Shown piece by piece: positions 23,589 through 35,346 of a DNA stretch of 64,000 bases (positions are counted from its first letter, which is position 1; each line of letters opens with the position of its first letter). The notes below the pieces were generated by a model, which ran no database searches, had not been told where the DNA came from, and saw only the letters and a program-made list of their open reading frames with translations. This stretch comes from Rhinopomastus cyanomelas (lineage: Eukaryota; Chordata; Aves; Bucerotiformes; Rhinopomastidae), in NCBI GenBank assembly GCA_013400115.1, contig VXBP01004059.1, positions 103,096 to 167,095 of the forward strand, written 5' to 3'. Position numbers and translations under genes: made by a program.

Positions 23589-24542
23589 TCACAGTATCAG
23601 TATTACCAAGGTCGGAAGAGACCTCATAGATCATCAAGTCCAACCTGTCACCACAGAGCTCAAGGCTAGACCATGGCACCAAGTGCCACGTCCAATCCTG
23701 CCTTGAACAGCTCCAGAGTTGGCGACTCCACCACCTCCCTGGGCAGGCCATTCCAGTGGCCAATGACTCTCTCGGTGAAGAACTTTCTCCTCACCTCAAG
23801 CCTAAATTTCCCCTGGCGCAGCTTGAGGCTGTGTCCTCTTGTTCTGGTGCTGGCTGCCTGAGAGAAGAGAGCAACCTCCTCCTGGCCACAACCACCCCTC
23901 AGGTAGTTGTAGACAGCAATAAGGTCTCCCCTGAGCCTCCTCTTCTCAAGGCTAAACAATCCCAGCTCCCTCAGCCTCTCCTCATAGGGCTTGTGCTCAA
24001 GGCCCCTCACCAGCCTCGTTGCCCTTCTCTGGACACGCTCAAGCACCTCAATGTCCTTCCTAAACTGAGGGGCCCAGAACTGGACACAGTACTCAAGGTG
24101 CGGCCTAACCAGTGCAGAGTACAGGGGCAGAATGACCTCCCTGCTCCTGCTGGCCACACCATTCCTGATGCAGGCCAGGATGCCATTGGCCCTCTTGGCC
24201 ACCTGGGCACACTGCTGGCTCATGTTCAGGCGGGTATCGATCAGCACCCCCAGGTCCCTTTCTGTTTGGCTGCTCTCCAGCCACTCCGACCCCAGCCTGT
24301 AGCTCTGCATGGGATTGTTGTGGCCAAAGTGCAGCACCCGGCACTTGGACTTATTGAACGCCATCCCGTTGGACTCTGCCCATCTGTCCAGGCGGTCGAG
24401 GTCCCGCTGCAGAGCCCTTCTGCCCTCCAACCCAGCCACATCAGCCCCCAGCTTTGTGTCATCTGCAAACTTGCTGATGACTGACTCAATGCCCTCAACC
24501 AGATCATCTATGAAGATGTTAAAGAGGATGGGGCCCAGCACT
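23589..24542 (-). mobile_element. CR1, type C, longest copy, open RT frame
   Basis: A ~950-bp CR1 in the same orientation as DST. It keeps one open frame from the 5' truncation point to the natural stop at 23666-23668. The frame encodes about 290 residues of the C-terminal half of the CR1 reverse transcriptase. It begins just before motif B (VLGPILFN), carries the catalytic FADD motif at frame residues 29-32, then the conserved CR1 thumb text (NMSQQCAQVAKRANGILAC; RPHLEYCVQFWAPQ; RRLRGDLIAVYNYLRGG), and ends DVALGAMV. The 3' tail is intact. The endonuclease and N-terminal RT motifs are missing, so it cannot act alone. A frame with no stop over ~290 codons suggests recent insertion. The initial ATG at 24553 lies in flanking DNA and is not a real start. 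Confidence 0.93.
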
Positions 24543-26788
24543 GAACTCCACAAGCAAGGATGAAGGATTCACCTGTACTCCCACAGAGACAGAAAGTTGT
24601 TTTGCTAGTATTCAGGAAATTCTGCCACTCCAACACTAACAGCATTTGCACCTGAATCTGCAAATCACTAAATTAACAGCAGAGGTCATTTTGCCTTAAA
24701 ACTATGTGGGGTTGACATGTCAGTAACTATTCCCTATGCTTCCTCAGCAAGCCACATGGCATTCACCCGGGAGGGTCGAGTATGACAGCTGCAGTAACTG
24801 AAAAACATCATTTCGAATACTCAGGATTAAGCACTCTTATCAAAGTAGGGCACATGTGCCAAACTATTCGTAGCATAGTGACCACTGACCTGCAACTAAT
24901 TTGTATTATAGCAAAGGCTTCCCACAGGCTTGTGTCATTTTTATAAAAGAGAGAAACTTTTAATGAAAAGAAAAAAAAGAGAGATTCCCTGTTGATGCTT
25001 ATGGCCTAACGGATTTTGACTTCATTTTGCCACAATACAGCCCTCAGGCAGCAGTACAAAGCTAATTTTCAGCACATTAACATGCAGCAGAAAGTGGAGA
25101 ACAAAAGACAGGGGGGATAAAGGAAAGCCAAACTGTACATGCTCTGTAAAACACAGGGCTGCCTTTATGTGTGGCACTGGAATTCCCTGGGTTTGATTTC
25201 TTCCCCCAGAGCAGCACGATGACCTTTCCACATTGCCTAGCAGGAAGGCTAGAAGTTCCTCAGCTGACTTCCACCAGGCACGGGGGAATTTGGACCTAGG
25301 GCTCCCTTCCTCTGGAGACTTGCCAGAGGGAGAGAAGTACCCCCATTGTACAGCGACTGCCCTCTCATACACATATAGGCTGTAGGAAAGCTAAAGTTTC
25401 CAGAAGAGCTTCAGTGAGGAAAACTAATGTTCTCCCCATCCAGCTGATTATGTTACGTTTCCTAAGGCTTTCTGCTAGAGTTGGAACACGAGTGCTATGG
25501 AAAACTGATGTAAGTGAGCAATAAAAAGATAACAGGATCTCCAAAAGAATGGCCTCATTTGTCACGCAGTTGGCTCTGAAAGACTTTTGTTAACATATTA
25601 TAAATTAAAATAATACACATTTTAAAAAGTCATAGTGCATACATGAAAAAATAAATCAGGAGAAAAAAGGTAACATTTGCAAAGAAATAAAGACTATGTG
25701 AGAAAAGTTTTATATTTATACAATTTTTAATATCTTCTTCTGGTCATCCAGCCCTTTAATTTGGTGTTATCAGGCTGAACTTACCACAACAAAACAGGCA
25801 GAATCACAAGCAGTAAGTGCACACTGTAATGGTGTGGAGAAAGTTTCTGAGTGTTTGCTTGCTGCTCTTAAAGAAGTCTTACCACAAAAATGTTAGTTGA
25901 TTTTAACTCCCCATCAAATACAAATTTTAACTCTATCAAATACTTGGAATGAGGACAAAAACTGGCAAAAAAGGAGCAATGTTTTGAATTATACTGAAAA
26001 CTTCACAGTAATTGGGAAAACAAAAAGGATTTTTAACATTAATCAGCTTCAAAAGGGCGAAACCACTCTTTATGGAAGTTCCACGTGACAAAGGTGTTAT
26101 CTGTGGCTCCTGAGCTTCATGGTCACTAAACACAGGACTTCCCACATCCCAGAATCTGCACAGCTGGTGTGCCATTATACACAGAGGTGGGATCAACTGC
26201 CATTCAGAACACAAGCAGCTGAAAGGCTTTGCGTGATGAGCCAGGTCATCTTCCCCAGCAACATGACCTCTTGTAAGAAACACTTCACCACTACACATGA
26301 AACCCCCTGGACGGTGCCTGTGTGAATCTGTGTATTGATGCAGCCCATTTACCTTCTGCAGTCACTAGTTCCTGTGATAAACAACAGCTACCAACAGAGC
26401 TTCTGGAGAAGAGATCGCTTTGGTGTCAAAAGGTACTGAAATGGTAAACTACAGAGTTATGGTTTTACAGTGTATCTGCTCTTGTTTCACTCAAGTGTGG
26501 TTTACACAAACAGCCTGCCAAATCTCCCTAGTTCTCTTTTTAAATGGTCCTTTTATCCCACCAGTCCACACCTTCTCATGGACTTTGTCTCCCTCAAACA
26601 GGATGCAGATGCATCCTCATCTCCCACCTATCTACCGCAATGGAAACATCTCAGTGATACCAATGAGTGCGCCCTGCATCCCCACACCTCCTTCGGCCAA
26701 GTTAAATCACCAGTGAAACTGGGACCTGATGACTATTCCAACAACCAACCACTCAAAAGTGATGATAAGAAACGGACTACTGCATTTA
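24543..26788. other. Intron 1 sequence, nothing recognised
   Basis: AT-rich intronic DNA, especially 25590-25730 (long A/T runs). No repeats of known family and no coding signal. Confidence 0.55.
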
Positions 26789-26872
26789 GTCTGGGTGATC
26801 CTGCTGTGTCTGGGGGATCGGACTAGATGATCTTTTGAGGTCCCTTCCAATCCCTAGTGTTCTGTGATTCTG
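26789..26872 (+). mobile_element. CR1 type A tail, short copy
   Basis: Sense copy of the last ~84 bp of a type A CR1 (GTCTGGGTGATCCTGCTGTG to CCCTAGTGTTCTGTGATTCT). It is well preserved and strongly 5'-truncated. Confidence 0.88.
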
Positions 26873-29800
26873 ATTTCAGCCACAACCAAGTTTTCTCCCC
26901 TGCTCTCTCATAAAGACATCAGGAAGATTCATGCATTCGTTACATGATTTTCTCCTTTGAAAAGATCAGCTCCTGCACCGACACAGGCTCTTACTCCCTA
27001 CATCCCACATGCAGTACCATGTAACCAACACTGAACAGTCAGCCAGGGCCTTGCTCTTCTGTGGCAGCTCCCAGCAACAGCTTCACACAATGACGTGATA
27101 CTGTCATCACCAAGATGAAGCCATGCTGTTTTGCTATGACTTTTTACTTGTTCTTCCCTACCTTACTTAGCACAAAGACCTTTGTGGGTCGTCGCACCTG
27201 ATGCTTCACCCAGGGAACGGTCTGAGATTGCACAAGACCTGGATGTACGTACCCGCGGAAAACGCTACAGACCTAAATACAGAACATAAATTTCTTCTGG
27301 GTGGGAGCTGTCAGTTCAGTCAACTGAGCTTTAACCACGGCTGTCACTTCAGTCCAATGCCAAAAAACAAAGAATGCTTAACAATTCATAAAGGTATTTT
27401 GTTTGGTTGCTTTTCAATAGTTTCTCTTCCACCACTTTCAGTTTTTGAATATTTTTCTTAATCATTAGAATTCTTATCACCAAATTTTCTGTTATGGTGT
27501 GCAATATAAACTGGGATTTTCATGGAACCAGAACAACAGCCAGGGGTGCAAAGCACAAAACAACGTGACCTCTGAAGGTACGTCTGCCCCTAAAATGAAG
27601 CGTAAAGTCACAGAATTACGAAGGTTGGTAGAGACCTAGAAGATTCATAAGTCCAACCACTAAAGTATTGTAAAACACCCAAGAGAACTCTGATCCCAAG
27701 GGGTCAAACAAGGAATTGCCATCATATTTGTGTGACAAACGCAAACGTAAGACACTCATGACTCAGTTCTGTACTAAGCCTCATGAATTTTACACTGGGA
27801 TAACTCCACATCCAAAGATCTTTGAAAGGCTTCTAAGGACTGTGAGTCCACCAATTCCCTCTGCCAGTGCTCGCTAACAGTTTCCATGAAGAAATGGATC
27901 CTAATGCAGAGAGCAATAAGGTCTCTCCTCAGCCTCCTTTTCTTCAGAGTGAATAACCCCAGCTCGCTCAGCCACTCCTCTTAGAACTTGTGCTCTAGAC
28001 CCTTCACCAGCTTCACTGCCCTTCTTTGGACACGCTCCAGCACCCCAGAGTCTCTCCAGCAGCAAAGATACAACTGTCTCAGTTAATATTCATCCGAACA
28101 AATCCCTGTGTACTTCTATCTTCTTAAAAACTTGCACTCCAGATAAAAGATCCTATAAACAGAATCCAGAGAGGTGGAGACTGTGCTTTTACTATTTACA
28201 AAAATGCTTGTGCTCACAAGCTAACTGTAGTTCCAAAGAGGAAAGTACCACAATCTCTGTAACAACAGCTCTGCAACCCCCAGGACTGAAGGCAAGACCC
28301 ACTCCCACAGCCATGGTATGACACCTATCCCAAAATGCTTTGGCAGTTTCAAAACAGCCTCCAACTCAAATGCTGAATTACAGGCAGTGACCAAGAAGGG
28401 TAACACAACAGTTCAAATTCCCAGCACCTGACTTCAGCTGCATAAAACTCCTGGGCAAACAGAAATGTTTACCTTGGGAAAGGCAGACTGTGACAAGCAG
28501 TAACACTTCAAAAGAGGGTCACAAGTGAAAAATAATAGCAGCAATTTTTGGTGGTGCCCTTTTGAAGTAGCTAAGAAATGGAGTGATGACTAAGACACTA
28601 AAAAGCAGTGACAAGTCTAAACCCCAGCATGGACCAATACTATAATTACATTATATTTTTATGTCAGTGGAATAGTACAGATGAGAATGAAAACCTTTTG
28701 CATTGCCAGCTGCAGAGCAAGATGAGAATTTGGATCTCCCACTTCTGCTCATGTGGTACCTCAGGAGAGAAATGACAATGAGGCAGCCAAAATGCTTTCT
28801 GACAGAGATTCTCCATACAGGTACATGCCTTGAGGAGCCCCACATATCAAAAACACAAACCCAGCAGAGACATCTTCCATTAGGAGTATTTTTCAGTTAT
28901 TTCCTATTACAAGCTTTGTTTTCACACCGTGTCATTGATTCCAATAAACACTTATCACGATGAAATAGTGGTGAAAATGAGAATCATCTACATTACGCCT
29001 GCTCTTTTTTGGGAGGCAAATGCTCTCCGTGACAGAAAAAGAGGATTCAGAATGACTCAGAATTATGTAGGGAACCATTGTGACCCCTTTAAGGAATCAT
29101 TAACTATGACTAATAACATGTTACTCTAGTCAGTCTCATTTTCCAGAGACAAAGCCCAAAACCACTGCTCAACATCTTTGTTAGGACTAATATCATTAGA
29201 TTCTTCTGAGTTTAAATCTAGCGGAAACCTGGCATCGATCTGACACCGTTGAGAATGATGGAAGAGTTGCAGAAATAGCCAGAGAATGACATTAATTCCA
29301 TGTTCAGGAACCTGATCTGAGCCTCCTGAGCCATATGCGAGATAGCAGTGCCAGAATGCAATGTCTTCTCACTAAGAAAATGGATTCAGCATATAAATAA
29401 ATTAGAAGGAGGTTAAAGTAGCCAACGTCAGCTCTTCCAGGGAGAAGAAACTGGAAGGTCCTGAGGGATTTGGTCTCATTACCTAACTCCTTTTAAGACA
29501 ATATTCTGTAACATCACTCCCAGAACCAGAACTGGCATTGGAAAGCATTGCTAGTGGCAAACATCTCATGGCTATACAGTATGAACAAGGCAAACATGTT
29601 TCCCCAGCCTCGACAGCTTCCTGAGTCATGTTCCCTCAAGCTTCACCCCCCAGACCCTGAAGAGCACTCTTCAAAAAAAAAAAACCAACCCAAAAAACCC
29701 CCCAAAAACCAGCCACCCAAAAGTATGGACACCATCTGAAAGCTTCATGTGCTTCTCTTTTGGTTTTATTCGTACCCAAATTCGAATCAAATTGCTGTTA

Positions 29801-30640
29801 GTATTCTAACTCAAACCATCTAAACCACCACCTTAGGAAAAGGAAGAAAGGATGTCCCTACCAGTAACTTTGTACTTCTCTCTAAGCCACAGGGCATCAC
29901 AAGAACACTGCCATAGCCTCAAGAAGTCTTCCACTCAAACTACGTTTCTAAGACTAAAACAGAAACACTAACAGGGAAACACCTAAGGTCTCCATGATCA
30001 CCACCGCTGAAGACCTACGTTACCAAACAAGTCACTGTGGAAAAACAATATATTAATGAAGGTTTAATATTTAGTGTTAAGATGTGGTTTCAATTCTACA
30101 CCTCTCAATACGAACTGATTCCTCCAGACCAGAGGTGAATTGGAAACATGGATTATCATCAAGAGGTCAGCTGATTCCAGATCTGTCAAGAGAGGAGAGG
30201 AATGCAGCTCCCTCCACCATCCCACAGCACAGATGGCCTGCAGCAGCCCCCAGATCTTTATCGTCGAGAACTGTTACCACAGTTGGCCAGCTGAATTCAT
30301 CTGTTAGGCTGGATCTTGCAGAAAAGGATGCTGCTCGAGTAGATATAATCTAAATCACCGTGGGTTTTCATTTCTGTGATCTAAAATAACACCTGGAAGA
30401 GAACATCAAGTTTATCCAACCCTTGAAGAATTAGGACAACATTGTCCAAATAGCCAAGTCGACTGCTTAGCTACCCTGAGGGAAGGATTCACTTCTTCCC
30501 AGCCTGGGAAGAGACAGAAAGGTTGTCAAAAGACTTTCTTCACCATACCCTGAACATGGGCTTAAACAAACCATAACCCTGTGTCTATAAATCCTTTCCC
30601 CTCTTCGAGGAGCTAGGGTTTTTTGTTCTTTATTAAGCAA
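26873..30640. other. Intron 1 sequence around an older CR1
   Basis: Apart from the CR1 at 27607-28058 this stretch is unique intronic DNA. A low-complexity A/C tract lies at 29677-29720 (poly-A followed by CCAACCC and CCCCCC runs). No exon or RNA gene recognised. Confidence 0.55.
27607..28058 (-). mobile_element. Older CR1, 3' portion
   Basis: An antisense, diverged CR1. It has a tail near 27607 (TCACAGAATTACGAAGGTTGG), 3' untranslated and RT C-terminal text in the middle with indels, and well-recognisable RT text at 27906-28058 (CAATAAGGTCTCTCCTCAGC; TTTGGACACGCTCCAGCACC). Its frame is broken in several places. It is older than the type A and C copies. Confidence 0.8.
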
Positions 30641-31320
30641 TTACAGAATCAGTAGGGGTTGAAAAGGACCTCTGGAGATCAACTAGTCCAATGTCCCCTG
30701 CTGAAGCAGGTTCACCAAGAGCAGAATGCACAGGATTGTGTTCAGACAGGTTCTTGATATCTCCAACAAAGGAGATCCCACAGCTTCTCTGAGCAACCTG
30801 TTCCATGGCTGTCACCTACACAGTAAAGAAGCTTCTCCTCATATTTATATGCAATTTTATGTGTTTTTACGGGTTCCAGCTTCTGCCCATTGCCTCCTGT
30901 CCCATCACTGTGCATCACTGAAATGGTCTGGACTCATCCTCCTGACACCTGCCTTTAGATTTGACAAACACTGGCAAGATCCCTTCTCTATCTTCTCCAG
31001 GCAAAACAGACCCAGGTCTCTTAGCCTTCCTTTGTAAGAGAGATGCTGCAGTCACTTAACCATCTTCACAGCACTACAACTGGACTCTGTCCAGTAGTTC
31101 CCCATCTCTTTTGAATGGGGAAGCCCAGAACTGGACATAGGAGTCCAGATGTGGCCTCACTAGTACAGAGTAGAGGAGGAAGAAGATCTCCCTTGATCTT
31201 CTGGTCCCACTCAGTGCACTCCAGGATACCAATGACCCTCTTGGCCAGAAGGGCACATTGCTGGCTCATGATCCACTTGTTTCTCCCGGGACTCGCAGGT
31301 CCTTCTCCCCAGCTGTATTT
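30641..31320 (-). mobile_element. Older CR1, ~680 bp, RT C-terminus and tail
   Basis: Antisense CR1 from its tail (TTACAGAATCAGTAGGGGTT) through the RT C-terminal region to text equivalent to the NMSQQCAL segment (GCACATTGCTGGCTCATGAT). Scattered frame breaks leave only short frames (for example one reading YSVLVRPHLDSYVQFWASP). It has the same orientation as DST, is 5'-truncated near 31320 and is moderately old. Confidence 0.85.
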
Positions 31321-33470
31321 GTATAGTCTGAAATGCATTACATGACCTGATAAAAATGCTAGCAAATATAGAAAAAGAACCTCTGGTGACCACTAATTGC
31401 TGGTATTTCTTACTCAGAACAGTGCAGCACACTGAGTGTGAGCAGCTGAGAGATGTAGTTAAAGCAGAGCTCAAACTGCAAACACGTTCAAGTGCCAAAA
31501 CACACTTCTCCTATTCACTGCACTTCAACACTAATGGCCCGTGAATTACTATTTAGCTTAATAGCAGAACAATCACTTTCATGGTGGGCTGCTTTTGTCC
31601 CCTGCACTTCACATTTGGAATGATGTCCAGGAGAAGCTGACCTCCTCCAGCCAGTCTGGTCTCCCTGACATCCTGTATCCTTCAAATACACTGAAAAAAA
31701 TCGGACTGAAATAACTTCTCGAGTCACAAGATCACACCGTTATTCCACTACAGCAATAGATACTGGACACTGCAAAAAGACTTTACAAGCAGTTATATCA
31801 TGAGATTAATGAGAGTAATTTATAAGACTAAAATGAAAAGAGCAGATGAGTCTTGCTTTGACCTTTTGAAAGGACAATCCTGCGATTCAGTTTGTGTGCT
31901 TACCACAAAGCCTAAGACAACCTCTTTGCAAAGTTTTCATCCACAGGCCAAGAGCATGTAAGGAGCCAAGGGACACACAGGTACCAAGAAAATGGAAGGC
32001 AATTCATTAAAAAACACATAAATAGAACTATAGCCAGACAAAATCCACGTCAAGCCTATGCAATCAGCAGACTCAGAACAAAAAAGGATGGCTATCAGTG
32101 ATGGTGCTCTGTGTCAGTCTTATTTATTGTGCTTTGGCCCAGGATATACATCAGCTGCAGAGGCAGGAACATTCCAGTCTCTGGGCTGATGGTAAAAAGC
32201 TGCAAACGATTTCCCAGATACAACAAGAAGGAATTTTATATCACACTTAGTCATACAGAATGTTTTTTCCAAAGGTGTAAGATAGGTCGGTTCTCCCTGC
32301 CAGGAAGCTCTGTCTGGCACTCTCGGCCTTTTCCAGCTCTCCTCTAGCCAAAAGTAAGGCCAAAATAAATTTGCCATCTTCACTTGCCAGCTTCTGCCTT
32401 CCAATTTTCCTAGACTTTCCATTAACGTACTGAACATTCATTACTGCAGACAGCAGAATAGGAAATCAGAATGTCAGTGTCTTCTCCCCAAAACCACTTA
32501 GCCTTGATGTGCCTGAGCAGGGTGCTGTGACCTTTGCCATTCTGCTCCGGCACAACAGCACAGTGTCTAGTACTCAACCCCAAGCTACTATCTCAGCTAA
32601 GAAGTGTAGAAAATGTAGATATAGATACTCTAAATCAACAATTCTTTTATCGTGAGCACAGCCTGGAAGAGATAGGGAACTCTTTAGAAAAGCTTAAGAT
32701 TTTTTTTCATGACCATTTATGAATTCAGAAACATTTTGATTCAATATTCATTAGAAATTAAAGCACATTTCTATGAACAAAGCCAGGAGTCTTTTCCTCA
32801 CTGAAGAGGAAAGAGGAGACAGTCACAGGCAAACATCTCCCACAGCAAAAGCTGTTTTACTCCAAATCTGTCACACCAATTACAAGAAAGGGAGAGCCGT
32901 GATCTCACCCTCAAGTCTGGTGCAAGCAGATCAGTTAGTCACAGCCAGCAGGTAATTTTAGTCAAATTCCTCTGGGCAAGGGGGCTGTCAAGGTTTACAG
33001 AGGTAAAAACATTTTACCCCAGTGGGAAAGGAAGTGTTGGGCGAGGCCTGCAAGCCCTGGTGGCTCTATCTGGACAAACACAACCATTTCATCTCAAGAG
33101 CACTTCACTCCATTTCTTCAGTTCTGAACTCAATCGTTGTGTCAGTCGTTATTGTTCTCCAAGGACTTTTCAAACTCCAGACTAACTCCATTAATACGAC
33201 ATTCAAAACATTTTTAAAAGGGACAAGAAAAGAGCAGCTTCTTGCAAGTACTCTTAGAGAATTAAGGACTCTCATCCCAGATTATCGCAGCCAGATGAAA
33301 TACAGACTAAACAGGTCAGTGCAGGGAACACACTCTCTCTGCTTTACTGTACTCACCCTTTTTCACTCTGAAGTCACAGTTCAAAACAGAGACATCCTTG
33401 TAGGGTTTCCTTTTCTTCTGACTAAGATTACAATCCAATTTGATTCTTTGATACCAGGTATCTGGCAAAT
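31321..33470. other. Intron 1 sequence, nothing recognised
   Basis: Unique AT-leaning intron. The 234-codon plus-strand frame that starts at 33022 extends through the CR1 tail at 33471 and has no recognisable domain, so I treat it as chance. Confidence 0.5.
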
Positions 33471-33576
33471 CATAGAATCACTAGGGATTGGAAGGGACCC
33501 CGAAAGATCATCCAGTCCAATCCCCCTGCCACAGCAGGATCACTTCACTGCAGAAGTTACAGAATCAGAATCACTC
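33471..33576 (-). mobile_element. Fused CR1 tail (type A tail plus linker and type B end), short copy
   Basis: Antisense type A tail (CATAGAATCACTAGGGATTG to CCACAGCAGGATC), followed by CACTTCACTGCAGAAGTTAC and AGAATCAGAATCACTC. The second part matches the linker and type B end seen at 20435-20470, and the copy stops a few bases into the type B tail. Two loci with the same unusual junction suggest descent from one fused element. This CR1 accounts for part of a 234-codon chance frame here. Confidence 0.75.
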
Positions 33577-34106
33577 TTCTATAATGAAACCCAGGTACTT
33601 ACAAGGTCAGCTTCCAAGAGGAAAACTAGGAGAAGACCTGTCAGCAGGGAACACGGCCTGTTCCTTGGTTCTCCCCACCTCAAAGCAATAGCACCATCAC
33701 TACAGAAACATGCAGAAGGTGCATAACTTAGCAGACCTCAGAAAACTCAGTACTAGGCTCTGACAGTCTGGAGATGATGTTTTCTTGTTCCACTAAGAAG
33801 GTTACTTGTGGTTTCAATACCTACTTTCTTCTCTGCTTGAAACATTCAAGTGTTTTTTAAATTAAAAAAATGGATTCTACGAGAAGCAGACAGCTCTGCA
33901 GTGATATGACTAAGCTGCTACTCTCCTCGGAACACTACTGAAAATATTTAGGTGAATTATTAAAAAAACACACATTGTCCGGTCTCGTTTTACAGATGGA
34001 ACAGGGTTTTAGCCACTGACTTACACATCTAGAACACGTTGCCACAGGACCCCGTTAAGAAGAGATTTTCTTATTGAAGGTTCTGGTAATTTTTTGCTCA
34101 CGTAAT

Positions 34107-34262
34107 TAGAGAGGTTGTAGAGTCTCCTTCTCTGGAGACTTTTAAAACCCACCTGGACAAGTTGCTGCGCGACTTGATCTAGGTGATCCTGCTCTGTCGG
34201 GGGACTGGATTGGATGATCTTTCGAGGTCCCTTCCAATCCCTAATGTTCTGTGATTCTGTAT
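34107..34262 (+). mobile_element. CR1, type A, short 5'-truncated copy
   Basis: Sense copy of the last ~155 bp: end of the RT frame (GAGGTTGTAGAGTCTCCTTC), then ACTTGATCTAGGTGATCCTG, then the tail CCTAATGTTCTGTGATTCTG. Moderately well preserved. Confidence 0.88.
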
Positions 34263-34387
34263 CAGAAGAGAATCTAGCAATCCTCCTGACTGCTGAACAA
34301 ATACACCTGTGGATGGTCAAGCATTGATCCTGGGCTCAGAAATCTTCCATTGGCTACTCAAACTCCCCAGGCTGCAGAAAATACCTG

Positions 34388-34570
34388 TCAAGGATTGGAA
34401 CAGGCTGCCCCAGGTGGAGTTGCTGTCCCTTGATGTGTTAAAAAAAAAAAAAAAAAAAAGTAGATGTGACACTAGGAAATATGGTTTAGTGGGCTTGGTG
34501 AGGTTAAAGGTGAAGGTAGGACTTTATGCTCTTGGAGGTCTCTTCCAACCGTAATGATTCCATGATTCCA
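34388..34570 (+). mobile_element. Older CR1 tail with expanded poly-A
   Basis: A sense, diverged CR1 end (GATTGGAACAGGCTGCCCCA, then GGAGGTCTCTTCCAACCGTA, then ATGATTCCATGATTCCA). It contains a run of 20 A at 34440-34459 in what should be coding or early 3' sequence, an internal microsatellite expansion. Its tail abuts the tail of the next, oppositely oriented CR1. Confidence 0.75.
34440..34459 (+). repeat. Poly-A run (A20)
   Basis: A homopolymer of 20 A inside an old CR1 copy. It is likely to vary in length and to be error-prone in sequencing. It is not a retrotransposition poly-A tail, since it is internal to the element and CR1 ends in an 8-bp repeat instead. Confidence 0.9.
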
Positions 34571-35346
34571 TCACAAAATCATCAGGAATTGAAAGGGACC
34601 TCGAAAGACCATCCAGTCCAATCCCCCTGACACAGCAGGATCACCTAGACCAAGTCACACAGGAACACATCCAGGTGGGTCTTGAACATCTCCAGTGAAG
34701 GAGACTCCACAACCGCCCTGGGCAGCCTGTTCCATGGCTCTGTCGTCCTCACTGGGAAGAAGTTCCTTCTCATATTTATATGGAACCTCCTACGTTCCAG
34801 CTTACAACCACTGCCCCTTGTCCTATAACCAGATTCCGCTTCCTTCATCATCATCGTTGCTCTATGCTGCACTCCTTCCAGCAGCTCAACATCCCTCTTG
34901 AACTGAGGGGTCCAGAACTGGACACAATACTCCAGATGTGGTCTCACCAGGGCAGAACAGACAGTGAGAAGAACCTCTCTTGATCTGCTAACCACCCCAA
35001 TTCTGATCCACCCGAGGATGCTGTTGGCCCTCTTGGCCACAAGAGCACACTGCTGGCTCATGGTCATTCTGCTGGCCACCAGGACCCCCAGGTCCCTTTC
35101 TCCTACACTGCTCTCCAACAGCTCAGTCCCCAACCTATACTGGTACCTGGGGTTGTTCTTGCCCAGATGCAAGACTCTACACTTACTCTTGTTAGAGCTC
35201 ATTAGATTTTTCTCTGCCCAGCTCTCCAGCCTGTCCAGATCTCGCTGAATGGCAGCACAGTCTGCTGGGGTGTTGGTGACACCACCCAGCTTTGTGTCAT
35301 CAGCAAACTTGCTGACAGTGCATGCCAATCCCTCATCCAAGTCATT
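34571..35346 (-). mobile_element. CR1, type A, ~775 bp, mostly open RT frame with internal deletion
   Basis: An antisense CR1 in the DST orientation. A 231-codon frame (34645-35340) runs from SKFADDTKLGG (catalytic FADD) through NKSKCRVLHLGKNNP, MTMSQQCALVAKRANSILGW and RPHLEYCVQFWTPQFKRD to the natural end DVFLCDLV. By comparison with other copies, roughly 45 codons are missing near 34825: the text jumps from the HRATMMMKEAE segment to RTRGSGCKLERRRFHI, and the frame is kept. The 3' tail is complete and butts onto the older plus-strand CR1 at 34570. Confidence 0.92.

Noticed and set aside
23756..24484. 242-codon plus-strand open frame
   Set aside because: It is the antisense shadow of the open CR1 reverse-transcriptase frame on the minus strand.
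33022..33726. 234-codon plus-strand open frame
   Set aside because: It runs through a CR1 tail at 33471-33576, has no recognisable domain, and its 5' half is ordinary AT-rich intron without splice context.
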